Positions 14,351 through 22,468 of a stretch of 30,722 nt of DNA are shown here, piece after piece. This stretch comes from DAHUXT01 sp036378295 (GTDB lineage: Bacteria; Chloroflexota; Ktedonobacteria; Ktedonobacterales; JADMIN01). Numbering within the stretch: position 1 is the first letter of the stretch; each line of letters starts with the position of its first letter. The DNA is taken from the NCBI GenBank assembly GCA_036378295.1, contig DASUWS010000045.1, forward strand, positions 1-30,722. Direction: 5' to 3'. Under the pieces are notes generated by a model. The model did not search any database. It saw only the letters and a program-made list of their open reading frames with translations, and was not told the origin of the DNA. Position numbers and translations under genes: made by a program.

Positions 14351-15321
14351 GCGGAACTCCCCGCGACTTGCCCTGGGCGCTGGGTCTCTCTGTCTTGATA
14401 TACCGTCGCTTGCTCGTCGCCTATCCCCCTGCGTTTCGTCATGAATATGGCGCGCAGATGGTCCAGGTGTTTCGCGACTGCTGCCGCGAGACATCCTATA
14501 GGGGTGGGGCCGTCGAACTGGGGCGCTTCTGGCTGCTGGCATGTGGCGACCTGATAGTAAGCGCGCTCGCGGAGCGTCGACAAGAGGAGTGGCATATGAC
14601 ACGCACACACTGGATACGACTCGGCAGCCTGGCGGCCATCGTGGGCGGCGCCGTCGCTACGCTTTTCGTTGGGCTAGACTTGATAATTGCCATCGCACAA
14701 CTGCTGGACGAGAAATCGCATATCGGCCTCGCCCTATTTCCTGTCCATATCGTCTCATGGGCGAGCCCTGCGCTGATATTGTTCTACATACTTGCCTTGC
14801 TCGGCTTGCAAGCACGCGGAGCCGACCGGATGGGAGCTGTGGGGTGGATTGCCATCACCACAGCAATCCTTGGAATGCTCCTGACGGAACTGGGCAATGG
14901 ACTGACCTCCGTGGTGATGTATTCGCAAGCCAACGGGTGCCGCACTCCGCTCGATTGTAATTTCTATGACCCAAACCACTATATGAAGATGGGCTATCTC
15001 GTGGGACTCTTGGGATCGATGGTCTTTATGGTTGGCATGATAGCGTACGGAATCGCTGCGCTTAGGCGCCGCATCCTGCCCCGGCAGAATTGGCTCCCAT
15101 TGGTCGTGGGGATGATGCCGCTTCTTAACCTGGCTGCATCCATTGTCGCCCTGCTTGTCAGCCCCGGCACTGACTATGCGGGCGATCAAAAAGTGATGAT
15201 TATGCTCGACACCGTGACACTGGCATTCGCGATTGTCTGGATACTGCTAGGACTCGCGATGCGACCACGAGGAGATAGTGATCTGCCCGCACAGGCTGTC
15301 ACTGTCGAGCCAGCAGAATAG
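14347..15321 (+). CDS. Six-TM membrane protein with permease-prefix N-terminus
   Basis: The 324-residue protein overlaps padR by four bases. Residues 18-48 read IYRRLLVAYPPAFRHEYGAQ and onward, the amphipathic permease-prefix motif that precedes PadR-linked permeases in Acidobacteria and Chloroflexota. After a cytosolic stretch come six probable TM helices at about 92-116, 133-154, 162-190, 215-238, 248-271 and 284-304. Two cysteines, 198 and 204, sit in the loop between TM3 and TM4. It lacks the large MacB-type periplasmic domain and FtsX signature, and no ABC ATPase adjoins it, so it is not a standard ABC permease. Function unknown; a stress-related or transport membrane protein under PadR control is the reasonable inference. 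A hairpin 89 bases downstream probably ends the transcript. Confidence 0.7.
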   Translation: MSGTPRDLPWALGLSVLIYRRLLVAYPPAFRHEYGAQMVQVFRDCCRETSYRGGAVELGRFWLLACGDLIVSALAERRQEEWHMTRTHWIRLGSLAAIVGGAVATLFVGLDLIIAIAQLLDEKSHIGLALFPVHIVSWASPALILFYILALLGLQARGADRMGAVGWIAITTAILGMLLTELGNGLTSVVMYSQANGCRTPLDCNFYDPNHYMKMGYLVGLLGSMVFMVGMIAYGIAALRRRILPRQNWLPLVVGMMPLLNLAASIVALLVSPGTDYAGDQKVMIMLDTVTLAFAIVWILLGLAMRPRGDSDLPAQAVTVEPAE

Positions 15322-15409
15322 TGTTGAGCAAGGCTGCCCATCAGTCGCAACGCCTAAGATGCTATCCAGTGGCTCGATGGCGCAGGGGTGTTTGCGAGAA
15401 GACACCAGC

Positions 15410-15437
15410 CATCCTGAAGGGCGGAACCTTCAGGATG
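15410..15437. terminator. Hairpin terminator between convergent genes
   Basis: CATCCTGAAG (15410-15419) pairs perfectly with CTTCAGGATG (15428-15437) around an 8-base loop. It is followed by TTCGATGTTC. It lies between the end of the six-TM protein gene and the end of the convergent small membrane protein gene. GATGTTC is tandemly repeated at 15434-15447. Confidence 0.55.
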
Positions 15438-15482
15438 TTCGATGTTCAGAAGATGCGGACGCGCGGTATGGTACGGTGCGGA

Positions 15483-15854
15483 TCACTTGCGGAAGAGGCG
15501 GTCGTAATGCTCCCCGACGATATCTGTGGGGAAGAGCTTGAGCAGGTTGAACGCTGCCACAGCGAGCACTGCCCAGTCGAGCGTGGCCTCCGCAGGGATA
15601 CCGACCGCATCAAATGCCCAGCCAACTACTGGAGCAAAAGCACCGGAAATATCGACGATTGACTCTGGGAAGAGCAGCGCCAGCAGCAGCGCGCCGAGCG
15701 CGCCAACGAAGAAGAACTTCGGCAGCCAATGCACCCGGGCATCCCGCATGATCGCCGCAATGAGCGTGGCGGTCTTGCCCATATGGAAGAGCAGCGAGGC
15801 TGACCTGACCGTGCTTTGAGCAGTCGTCTGAGAATGAGTTGTCGTAGATGGCAT
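15483..15854 (-). CDS. Small membrane protein, DUF1232/YkvA-like
   Basis: The predicted 123-residue protein begins with a polar Ser/Thr-rich stretch, then MRDARVHWLPKFFFVGALGA with a first TM helix, a short loop, LFPESIVDISGAFAPVVGWAFDAVG, and a second hydrophobic segment ending in LFPTDIVGEHYDRLF. The order (basic helix, TM, Pro/Asp loop, second TM) recalls DUF1232/YkvA proteins, where the loop reads SPIDLIPD; here that motif is degenerate, so membership is tentative. ATG 15854 is chosen because GGGAGAAC precedes it by about 7 bases; an ATG at 15956 would add 34 residues of non-typical composition. Function unknown. Confidence 0.6.
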   Translation of the reverse strand: MPSTTTHSQTTAQSTVRSASLLFHMGKTATLIAAIMRDARVHWLPKFFFVGALGALLLALLFPESIVDISGAFAPVVGWAFDAVGIPAEATLDWAVLAVAAFNLLKLFPTDIVGEHYDRLFRK

Positions 15855-16191
15855 GGGTGTTCTCCCGTTCGATCCGACGAATCCGCGCGCCGCTTCGGGC
15901 AAATCTCCATGATGGAGGGTCGCGCTCGATACAGGCCGGACGCTCTTGGGGTGCATTCTAGCCCCCCGGCTGCCCAGCCGTCCAGTATTTCAGAGCAATC
16001 GGGCCATGCCACGCGCCCATAACCCAATGCCCTATGCGTAAGGTGTACGGCTGGATGGATAAGAAAGTTGAAACACTGTTCGAGTTCACCTTCTTTAAAC
16101 GGAATGGAGCGGACCGATGTCTGGCGCACAAGTGCGGGGACCTCACTCTATTGGGAGATGTTGGGGGTAGGGGATGCAATTGGCATGGTTT

Positions 16192-16220
16192 TTGGCAGTT
16201 TATCCCGAGTTGAGTACAAT
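16192..16220 (+). promoter_or_regulatory. glgP promoter
   Basis: TTGGCA (16192-16197), 17 bp, TACAAT (16215-16220): five of six matches in each element with ideal spacing. The leader to the GTG start would be about 110 nt. A second TTGGCA lies 12 bases upstream. The rest of the spacer between 15855 and 16336 holds nothing I can identify. Confidence 0.65.
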
Positions 16221-16336
16221 GATGAGGATGTATGATCGTGTGCGTGCCGCAGATGCATCGCTGACTATCCGGCGGTCCATCGTCTGGGTTGTCAGACTGG
16301 GTTCGCGACGTAGCACACACTGTAAGGAGACTTTTC

Positions 16337-18886
16337 GTGAAGATTCTCGGTCGCATGGCCGTTTTTCCTGAGATACCCGAACGCATTCAGCGCTTGCGCG
16401 AGCTTGCCTATAATCTCTGGTGGACCTGGAATCCCCCTGCGCAACACCTCTTCGCCACGATCAGCCCGGAGCTCTGGCACACAACCGAGCATAACGCCGT
16501 GCGCGTGTTGCTGAACGTCGAGCCGGAGCGCCTGGCGACGCTTGCCCACGAGGGCGAATTTCTGGCGCAATACGACCGCGTTTGCGCTGACTTCGATGCC
16601 TATATGCATCCAGCTTCGACCTGGTTCAGCCAGACGTTTCCCGCTGAGGTCAACCATACGATTGCCTATTTCTCCGCGGAGTTCGGGCTACACGAATCGC
16701 TGCCTATCTATTCTGGCGGCCTGGGCATCCTCTCTGGCGACCACTGCAAAGAGGCGAGCGATCTGGGGCTGCCGCTCATCGGCGTTGGCTTTCTCTATCC
16801 GCAGGGCTATTTCCGCCAGCGCCTCAACGCGAAGGGCGAGCAAGAGGCCACGTACGAAAAGCTGCTCTTCTCACAGGTCCCGGCCCAGCCCGCGCTTGAT
16901 CCCGCCGGACACGAGGTGATGATTAGCGTAGACCTCCCGGGACGCAAGGTCTACGCCAAGGTCTGGCGCATCCAGGTAGGGCGCGTCCCGCTCTACCTGA
17001 TGGATACGGATGTCGAGCCGAATACGCCGGGCGACCGCGTCCTCTCGGCCCGGCTGTATGGCGGCGATCACGACATGCGTATCTCGCAGGAGATCATGCT
17101 GGGCATCGGCGGCGTACGCGCGATACGAGCGCTGGGCCTCGATCCGATGGTCTGGCACATGAATGAGGGACATGCCGCCTTCCTGGGGCTGGAGCGCTGC
17201 CGCGAGCTGGTGCAGGGGCTGGATGTCAGCTTTTCTGTGGCGCGCGAGATTGCCGCCGCCAACGCTATCTTCACCACACATACGCCCGTCGCCGCGGGCA
17301 ACGATGCCTTCAGCTTCGATCTGGTGGATAAATACTTCGCCGACTACTGGCCGCAACTGCGGCTCGACCGCGATCAGTTCCATCATCTCGCTCTCGAAGA
17401 GAATGGCTGGGGCTCCGCCTTTAGCATGACGGTGCTGGCGATCCGGCTCTCGTCACTGCGCAACGGCGTCAGCAAGCTGCATGGGGACGTCTCGCGCCGC
17501 ATGTGGCAGTTCCTCTGGCCAGAGCTTGAGGTGGACGAGACGCCAATTACCTCGATTACCAACGGTGTGCATACGGCTACGTGGGTCTCGCGCCCTATGG
17601 ACGCACTCTTTCAGCGATATCTCGGCGAGCGCTGGTATGCCCATCTGGATGACCCAGCCACCTGGGAGCATGTGCGCGAGATTCCCGATGGCGAGCTGTG
17701 GGCGGCGCACCGCGAGTTGAAAGACGCGTTGCTGGCCTATGCCCGCGCGCGACTGGCGCGGCAGCGCGAGAGGCACGGCGAAGGGCCAGTGGCGGTACGC
17801 GAGACGCAGGAGCTGCTGAATCCAAACGCACTGACGATTGGCTTCGCGCGGCGCTTCGCGACATACAAGCGCGCAACGCTGATCTTCCGCGATCCTGAGC
17901 GCCTGGCGCGGCTGCTCAACAATCCCGAGAGGCCGGTACAACTTATCTTTGCGGGCAAGGCGCACCCCAATGACCAGCCGGGTCAAGACCTCATCCGCCA
18001 GGTCTACGAGTTCTCGCGCCGGCCCGAGTTCAGCGGGAAGGTGGTCTTCCTCGAAGATTACGACATGGACATGGCGCGCCATCTCGTGAGCGGCTGCGAT
18101 CTATGGCTGAACAATCCCGTTCGCCCACACGAGGCCAGCGGCACGAGCGGTCAGAAGGCGAGCCTGAACGGCCTGCCCAACCTGAGCATTCTCGATGGCT
18201 GGTGGGAAGAAGGCTACAACGGCAAGAACGGCTGGGCTTTTGGAGAGCAGCGCGAGTATCAGGACGACGATACCCGCGACGAGGCGGACGCGCAGGCGCT
18301 CTACGCGACGCTGGAAAACCAGGTTGTGCCGCTGTTCTATGATCGCGGCGCGGATGGCCTGCCCCACGGCTGGATCGCTGTCATGCGCGAGGCCATCCGG
18401 ACGGTAGCCCCAGCCTTCAGCATGCGCCGCATGGTGAAAGAGTATACGGAAGAGCTCTATGTGCCCGCGCTGGCCTACGGGCGGCGGATAGACGCCAACA
18501 AGTATGCGCTGGCCCGCACGCTTGCCGAGTGGAAGGGGGCCGTGCGCGCCGCCTGGCCGAACGTCAGCATCCACGCCGAAGGGCCACACGATGGCCGTCT
18601 CTCGTTTGGTGAACCGGTGACGGTCGAGGCGTGCGTGCGACTGGGCGATCTGCGGCCCGAGGAGGTGCGTGTCGAGCTGGTGGCGGCGCGTGACGAGAAC
18701 GGCAACCTGCGCGACCGGCAGGTCACGGTGATGCAGCCGAGCCGCGAGACACCCGAGGGCGAGCACTGCTATACCGCGCATCTGCTGCCGCCGATCAATG
18801 GCAGCCTGGTCTATGGCGTGCGCGTGGTGCCAAGTTTCAACGGGCTGAGCAATCCGCTGGAGCTTGGGCTGGCACGCTGGGCATAG
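16337..18886 (+). CDS. glgP: Alpha-glucan (glycogen/maltodextrin) phosphorylase, GT35
   Basis: The 849-residue cytosolic PLP enzyme releases glucose-1-phosphate from alpha-1,4-glucans. Its N-terminus (ELAYNLWWTWNPPAQHLF) is that of the compact bacterial/archaeal GlgP group, which lacks the long regulatory N-terminus of classical phosphorylases. FSAEFGLHESLPIYSGGLGILSGDH and VWHMNEGHAAFLGLERC are diagnostic. The PLP lysine is Lys607 in SGTSGQKASLNG, where most family members have GMKA. The C-terminal 120 residues form a beta-rich domain also found in this group. GTG 16337 is chosen because AAGGAGA stands 6 bases upstream; ATG at 16355 is the alternative. No other glg genes flank it. Glucose-1-phosphate produced here could meet glucose from the beta-glucosidase module in central metabolism. 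Confidence 0.95.
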   Translation: MKILGRMAVFPEIPERIQRLRELAYNLWWTWNPPAQHLFATISPELWHTTEHNAVRVLLNVEPERLATLAHEGEFLAQYDRVCADFDAYMHPASTWFSQTFPAEVNHTIAYFSAEFGLHESLPIYSGGLGILSGDHCKEASDLGLPLIGVGFLYPQGYFRQRLNAKGEQEATYEKLLFSQVPAQPALDPAGHEVMISVDLPGRKVYAKVWRIQVGRVPLYLMDTDVEPNTPGDRVLSARLYGGDHDMRISQEIMLGIGGVRAIRALGLDPMVWHMNEGHAAFLGLERCRELVQGLDVSFSVAREIAAANAIFTTHTPVAAGNDAFSFDLVDKYFADYWPQLRLDRDQFHHLALEENGWGSAFSMTVLAIRLSSLRNGVSKLHGDVSRRMWQFLWPELEVDETPITSITNGVHTATWVSRPMDALFQRYLGERWYAHLDDPATWEHVREIPDGELWAAHRELKDALLAYARARLARQRERHGEGPVAVRETQELLNPNALTIGFARRFATYKRATLIFRDPERLARLLNNPERPVQLIFAGKAHPNDQPGQDLIRQVYEFSRRPEFSGKVVFLEDYDMDMARHLVSGCDLWLNNPVRPHEASGTSGQKASLNGLPNLSILDGWWEEGYNGKNGWAFGEQREYQDDDTRDEADAQALYATLENQVVPLFYDRGADGLPHGWIAVMREAIRTVAPAFSMRRMVKEYTEELYVPALAYGRRIDANKYALARTLAEWKGAVRAAWPNVSIHAEGPHDGRLSFGEPVTVEACVRLGDLRPEEVRVELVAARDENGNLRDRQVTVMQPSRETPEGEHCYTAHLLPPINGSLVYGVRVVPSFNGLSNPLELGLARWA

Positions 18887-18925
18887 ATGCAAACGGGATC
18901 AATATCATAGCTATCAAGCTATCGT

Positions 18926-18951
18926 AGCCGCAGGGTTAAATCCTTGCGGCT
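18926..18951 (+). terminator. glgP terminator hairpin
   Basis: AGCCGCAGGG (18926-18935) pairs with TCCTTGCGGCT (18942-18951 within it) as ten base pairs including one G-U, around a TTAAAT loop, 39 bases past the glgP stop. The tail CATCTTGTC is only weakly T-rich. Confidence 0.55.
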
Positions 18952-18989
18952 CATCTTGTCATGAGCATGCTCGCTTACTCCGAGGCGGG

Positions 18990-19005
18990 CCGTGCGGTAC
19001 ACTGT
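18990..19005 (+). repeat. 16-bp motif CCGTGCGGTACACTGT, copy 2; possible toxin-antitoxin promoter core
   Basis: Identical to the minus strand at 3245-3260. TACACT (18998-19003) could be the -10 of the toxin-antitoxin operon, with TTACTC (18975-18980) as a poor -35 at 17 bp. It lies 68 bases before the toxin ATG, in the 186-bp spacer after glgP. Confidence 0.35.
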
Positions 19006-19072
19006 TGTTATCGCAGTGCTGTTGTCATGCCACTCCGGGCACACGTTATGGCGAAAGGGGCAGCAGGGTCGA

Positions 19073-19360
19073 ATGCATGTCATAACGCGCAAACGATTGA
19101 ACGAGTTTGCGGCTACACACCCCCATGCAACGTCTGCCCTTCAACATTGGTATACACTCATGAAGTCAGGGGCGTTTCACTCATTTGTGGAGTTGCGCCA
19201 AACGTTCCCAGCAGCCGATCAGGTAGGTAAGTTAACGGTATTCAATATTGGCGGCAACACGGTCCGTCTGGTAGCCGCGATCCACTACAATCGGCAGAAA
19301 GTCTATATCCGGGCTGTTTTGACCCATGAGGAATATGATGAGGGCAAGTGGAAGGAATAA
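19073..19360 (+). CDS. HigB-family type II toxin (mRNA interferase)
   Basis: The 95-residue protein matches the HigB_toxin (HigB of E. coli K-12 type) pattern: MHVITRKRLNEFAATHPHA, a helix with ALQHWYTLMKSGAF, then VGKLTVFNIGGNTVRLVAAIHYNRQKVYIRAVLTHEEYD and the terminal KWKE. HYNRQKVYIRAVLTH is the RelE-fold strand carrying the basic and histidine residues used for ribosome-dependent mRNA cleavage. ATG 19073 is chosen for the full HigB start; the open frame upstream to 18992 overlaps the putative promoter. Toxin precedes antitoxin, as in hig loci, and the antitoxin starts 4 bases after its stop. The gene looks poorer in GC than its neighbours, which suggests transfer. Confidence 0.88.
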   Translation: MHVITRKRLNEFAATHPHATSALQHWYTLMKSGAFHSFVELRQTFPAADQVGKLTVFNIGGNTVRLVAAIHYNRQKVYIRAVLTHEEYDEGKWKE

Positions 19361-19364
19361 GGTC

Positions 19365-19589
19365 ATGTCCATCAGTGGGATTGAGTCGGTTGAGCGGCTC
19401 TGGCCCGATCTGGCCCCCTGGCTCTTCGTTCCACATTCAGAGCAGGAGTATCAGCGTCTCGTCGAGTTGATGGATTCGCTGGTAGATCGTGTTGGCGAGG
19501 ACGAAACGCATCCGCTCGCATCGCTCATGGAGGTGGTTGGTACGCTGATCGAGCGATACGAAGACGAACACGTCCCTGAGCTAGCCTGA
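19365..19589 (+). CDS. HigA-like antitoxin lacking the helix-turn-helix domain
   Basis: The 74-residue acidic protein follows the toxin by 4 bases, with GGAAGGAATAAGG before its ATG. Residues about 25-70 (EQEYQRLVELMDSLVDRVGE and LMEVVGTLIERYEDEH) resemble the N-terminal, toxin-contacting part of HigA antitoxins of the E. coli YgjM type. In those proteins an Xre/Cro-type HTH of about 60 residues follows; here the frame ends with ELA and TGA. None of the three frames in the next 100 bases encodes an HTH. It may neutralise the toxin by binding alone, leaving operon control to another factor, or be a truncated but tolerated form. Confidence 0.75.
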   Translation: MSISGIESVERLWPDLAPWLFVPHSEQEYQRLVELMDSLVDRVGEDETHPLASLMEVVGTLIERYEDEHVPELA

Positions 19590-19799
19590 GTACGTCAGAT
19601 TCCGACGTGGTTTCCTGCGTCAATGCTGCTAAGCGCCACCACACAATGGAAGAAGGTGCCCCCACACAGCAGGGTCGTTTACGATGTTGGGCTGGCAATC
19701 CCACACCTCGTTGTGATGAGCGGCTGGCGGCAAACACCTTCTGGGGTCGCGCCGAGTGGTCGTAGGCCAGGAGGGTTCTCTGGCATATGCCAGGCATTC
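19590..19799. other. Spacer with a 14-bp perfect palindrome
   Basis: No gene is apparent. ACGTC/GACGT (19593-19597 and 19605-19609) is a small inverted repeat just after the antitoxin stop. CTGGCATATGCCAG (19780-19793) is a perfect palindrome starting 6 bases beyond the ATPase stop. It may act as a 3' hairpin (5-bp stem, ATAT loop) or as a protein-binding site. Confidence 0.4.
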
Positions 19800-20942
19800 T
19801 CACGCCAGCCGATTGGTGGTTGCGGGATCGAAGAGGTGCAGGGCATCTGGGTCAGCAGTGAGATGGAGAGTCTGCCCCACCCGCACCTGCACACCGGCAG
19901 GTAGGCGTGCTATTGTCCCCTGCGTCTCCGCTGTATCTACCACGATGGCGCCAGGAAGCCGCAGATAGACATACTGCTCATTGCCCAGATGCTCGATCAC
20001 GTCCGCCACCGCCGAAACGGTATTCGTTTCCAGGCCACTGGCAAGCTGTAACCCTTCTGGCCGGATGCCCACAATCACCGGGCGTCCATCAGGCGTCGCG
20101 TGCCCAGCCAGTTGGTCGGTGACGCGCCCTCGCAGCGTCCAGCCCATTGCTGTCCCATCATCACCCGCGATGATCACCGAAGCACCACCATCCCCTCGAA
20201 TGAGCTTCGCGTTGAAGAGGTTCATCGAGGGCGAGCCGATGAACCCGGCGACGAAGAGGTTGGCGGGATGGTCATAGAGGTCCTGCGGGGTGCCGAGCTG
20301 CTGGATGATCCCGGCATTGAGCACGGCGATGCGGTCGCCCATCGTCATCGCCTCCACCTGGTCGTGGGTGACGTAGACGAAGGTGGTCCCCGTCGCCTGA
20401 TGCAGCCGGCTGATCTCCGCCCGCGTCTGCACCCGCAGCTTGGCGTCGAGGTTGGAGAGCGGCTCGTCCAGGAGATAGACCTGCGGATCGCGCACCAGCG
20501 CCCGCCCCAGCGCCACCCGCTGCCGCTGGCCGCCCGAGAGCTCGCGCGGCTTGCGCTTGAGATAGGGGGTGATGCCCAGCATCTGTGCCGCCCGCTCGAC
20601 CCGCTGCTGCATCTCCTCGTGGGAGGTGTGGCGCAGCTTCAAGGCGAAGGCCATGTTGTCGAAGACCGTCATGTGGGGGTAGAGCGCGTAATTCTGGAAG
20701 ACCATCGCGATATCGCGGTCTTTGGGCGCCACCTCGTTGACCAGGCGCTCGCCGATAAACAGCTCGCCCTCCGAGATCTCTTCGAGTCCCGCGATCATGC
20801 GCAGCGCCGTGGATTTGCCGCAGCCCGACGGCCCCACGAGCACCAGAAACTCTGAATCGCGCACATGAAGGCTCAGATCCTTGATGACGGGCATCTGCTC
20901 GCTATACCGCTTGGTGACATGCTCAAATTTCACGTCGGCCAT
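19800..20942 (-). CDS. Carbohydrate ABC transporter ATP-binding protein (UgpC/MsmK/MalK type)
   Basis: The 380-residue ATPase energises sugar import at the inner face of the membrane. Walker A GPSGCGKST is at 37-45, the Q-loop is VFQNYALYPHMTV, the signature LSGGQRQR is at 135-142, Walker B YLLDEP includes Asp159 and Glu160, and the switch His194 is in VTHDQ. Residues after about 235 form the MalK-type OB/TOBE domain (VIVGIRPEGLQL, ADVIEHLGNEQYVYLRL) that contacts regulators. It starts 31 bases after the beta-glucosidase stop and is the last gene of the module. ATPases of this type often serve several importers, but its place here makes the beta-glucoside permeases the obvious partners. Confidence 0.95.
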   Translation of the reverse strand: MADVKFEHVTKRYSEQMPVIKDLSLHVRDSEFLVLVGPSGCGKSTALRMIAGLEEISEGELFIGERLVNEVAPKDRDIAMVFQNYALYPHMTVFDNMAFALKLRHTSHEEMQQRVERAAQMLGITPYLKRKPRELSGGQRQRVALGRALVRDPQVYLLDEPLSNLDAKLRVQTRAEISRLHQATGTTFVYVTHDQVEAMTMGDRIAVLNAGIIQQLGTPQDLYDHPANLFVAGFIGSPSMNLFNAKLIRGDGGASVIIAGDDGTAMGWTLRGRVTDQLAGHATPDGRPVIVGIRPEGLQLASGLETNTVSAVADVIEHLGNEQYVYLRLPGAIVVDTAETQGTIARLPAGVQVRVGQTLHLTADPDALHLFDPATTNRLA

Positions 20943-20973
20943 GTGCCCTGCTCCTCCCGATGAGATACCTCAA

Positions 20974-22359
20974 CTACCGCGGCGTCAATGAGGCGGGCGG
21001 GGCCGCGTGAAGCGCGCGCTGGCTGGCGATGAAGCCTGCGTACCACTTGCCGCTGTCTTTGACGATACGCCGCTGGCTCGCGAAATCCACGTAGACCATG
21101 CCGAACCGCTTGCTGTAGCCCTCGGCCCATTCGTAATTGTCAAATAGTGACCAGACGAAGTAGCCTCCCACCGGGACGCCGTGCGCAATGGCATCACCGA
21201 CCGCGCGCAGATGCTCGCTGAGATACAGCACACGCTTCGGGTCGCTCACCCGGCTATCGCCGTTCCACACGTCGTCGAAGGCAGCGCCATTCTCTGTGAT
21301 AAGCAGCGTCTGCGGGTGGTAATTCCGGGCGATTTCTTCGAGGATCATTCCCAAGCCGTGCGGGTAGACCTCCCACCCCATCTCGGTGAAAGTCGCGTCT
21401 GGCAGGTCGGTGACATACTCGATGCCCGACCCGTTCCCACTCGCATGCGCGTCACCACGTGCACGGACTATCCAGCGGTTGTAGTAGTTCACGCCGAGAA
21501 AGTCGGTGGGCACGCTGATGGTCTTCAGGTCGTTGTCCTGGATAGGCGGTGGGTTTGCCCTCAGATCCTTGAACAGGCCGGGCGTATACTCGCCCCGGTA
21601 GATCGGATCGAGGAACCAGCGATTGTGGAAGCGGTGCGCCTGCTCGACGACCCGCAACGTCTCGGCGCGGGCATCGCCAGCGAAGATCGGGAAGAGGTTG
21701 AGAGCGATACCGATGCGCGTATCGGCTGGAGCAACCGAGCGCATCGCCTGAGTGGCCAGGCCATGCGAGAGCAGCAGATGGTGCCCGACATCCACGGCAG
21801 CCTGTATATCCCCCCTGACTCCCGGCGCGTGAATCCCCTCGTAATAGCCAAGATACGCGGGGCACCACGGCTCGTTCTGCGTAATCCACCACCGGACACG
21901 ATCACCCAGCGTCTGCATCATCGTCGCCGCGTACTCAGCGAACACGTAGGCAGTCTCGCGCCTGCGCCAGCCACCCTGCTCGAAGAGCGCGAGCGGCAAA
22001 TCCCAGTGGTAGAGCGTGGCTACTGGAGTGATGCCGTGCGCGAGAAGCTGATCTACCAGGCGGCTGTAGAAGTCGAGGCCAGTCTGGTTGACAGCGCCAG
22101 TGCCTTCGGGCTGGATGCGCGGCCACGCGATAGAGAAGCGGTAGGAGTTCAGCCCCAGGTCAGCCATCAGGGCGACATCCTGCTCCATGCGGTGATAGTG
22201 GTCCACCGCGACATCACCGGTCTCGCCCTGATAGGTGCATCCGGGAGTCGCCGCGAACTGGTCCCAGACGGAGAGACCACGGCCATCTTCATGCGTTGCG
22301 CCTTCGATCTGGTAGGCGGAGGTTGCCGCGCCCCAGAGGAAATCACGGGGAAAGCTCAT
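20974..22359 (-). CDS. bglA: GH1 beta-glucosidase
   Basis: This 461-residue cytosolic enzyme is a retaining glycoside hydrolase family 1 protein. The acid/base Glu163 lies in ITQNEPWC (159-166) and the nucleophile Glu356 in LLITENGAAFDD (352-363). The N-terminal FPRDFLWGAATSAYQIEG and VWSLFDNYEWAEGYSKRFG near the end bind glucose in subsite -1. No signal peptide is visible, so it acts on imported beta-glucosides such as cellobiose; related beta-galactosidase or beta-fucosidase activity is common in the family. ATG 22359 is followed by a typical GH1 N-terminus. A palindrome CAGGTACCTG (22363-22372) covers the ribosome binding site. It sits between the permeases and the ATPase gene. Confidence 0.95.
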   Translation of the reverse strand: MSFPRDFLWGAATSAYQIEGATHEDGRGLSVWDQFAATPGCTYQGETGDVAVDHYHRMEQDVALMADLGLNSYRFSIAWPRIQPEGTGAVNQTGLDFYSRLVDQLLAHGITPVATLYHWDLPLALFEQGGWRRRETAYVFAEYAATMMQTLGDRVRWWITQNEPWCPAYLGYYEGIHAPGVRGDIQAAVDVGHHLLLSHGLATQAMRSVAPADTRIGIALNLFPIFAGDARAETLRVVEQAHRFHNRWFLDPIYRGEYTPGLFKDLRANPPPIQDNDLKTISVPTDFLGVNYYNRWIVRARGDAHASGNGSGIEYVTDLPDATFTEMGWEVYPHGLGMILEEIARNYHPQTLLITENGAAFDDVWNGDSRVSDPKRVLYLSEHLRAVGDAIAHGVPVGGYFVWSLFDNYEWAEGYSKRFGMVYVDFASQRRIVKDSGKWYAGFIASQRALHAAPPASLTPR

Positions 22360-22444
22360 TATCAGGTACCTGCTTGTCTAAGATTGGCAAATAGTACTCG
22401 TGAGAAAACGGTTGCGTTGTAGTATCGCCGCCTGCCCGCCGGGA

Positions 22445-22461
22445 CGCCAGACTCTCTGGCG
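22445..22461 (-). promoter_or_regulatory. Intercistronic hairpin after the second permease gene
   Basis: CGCCAG (22445-22450) and CTGGCG (22456-22461) form a 6-bp stem with a 5-base loop, 8 bases past the permease stop in the 109-bp gap before the beta-glucosidase. No T-tract follows, so it is more likely an mRNA-stability or partial-attenuation element than a full terminator. Confidence 0.35.
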
Positions 22462-22468
22462 CCGTCTA

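Noticed and set aside
18887..19072. Possible tRNA or riboswitch after glgP because of the hairpin and TTAAATCC loop
   Set aside because: No T-loop consensus or acceptor pairing; the structure is explained as a terminator hairpin.
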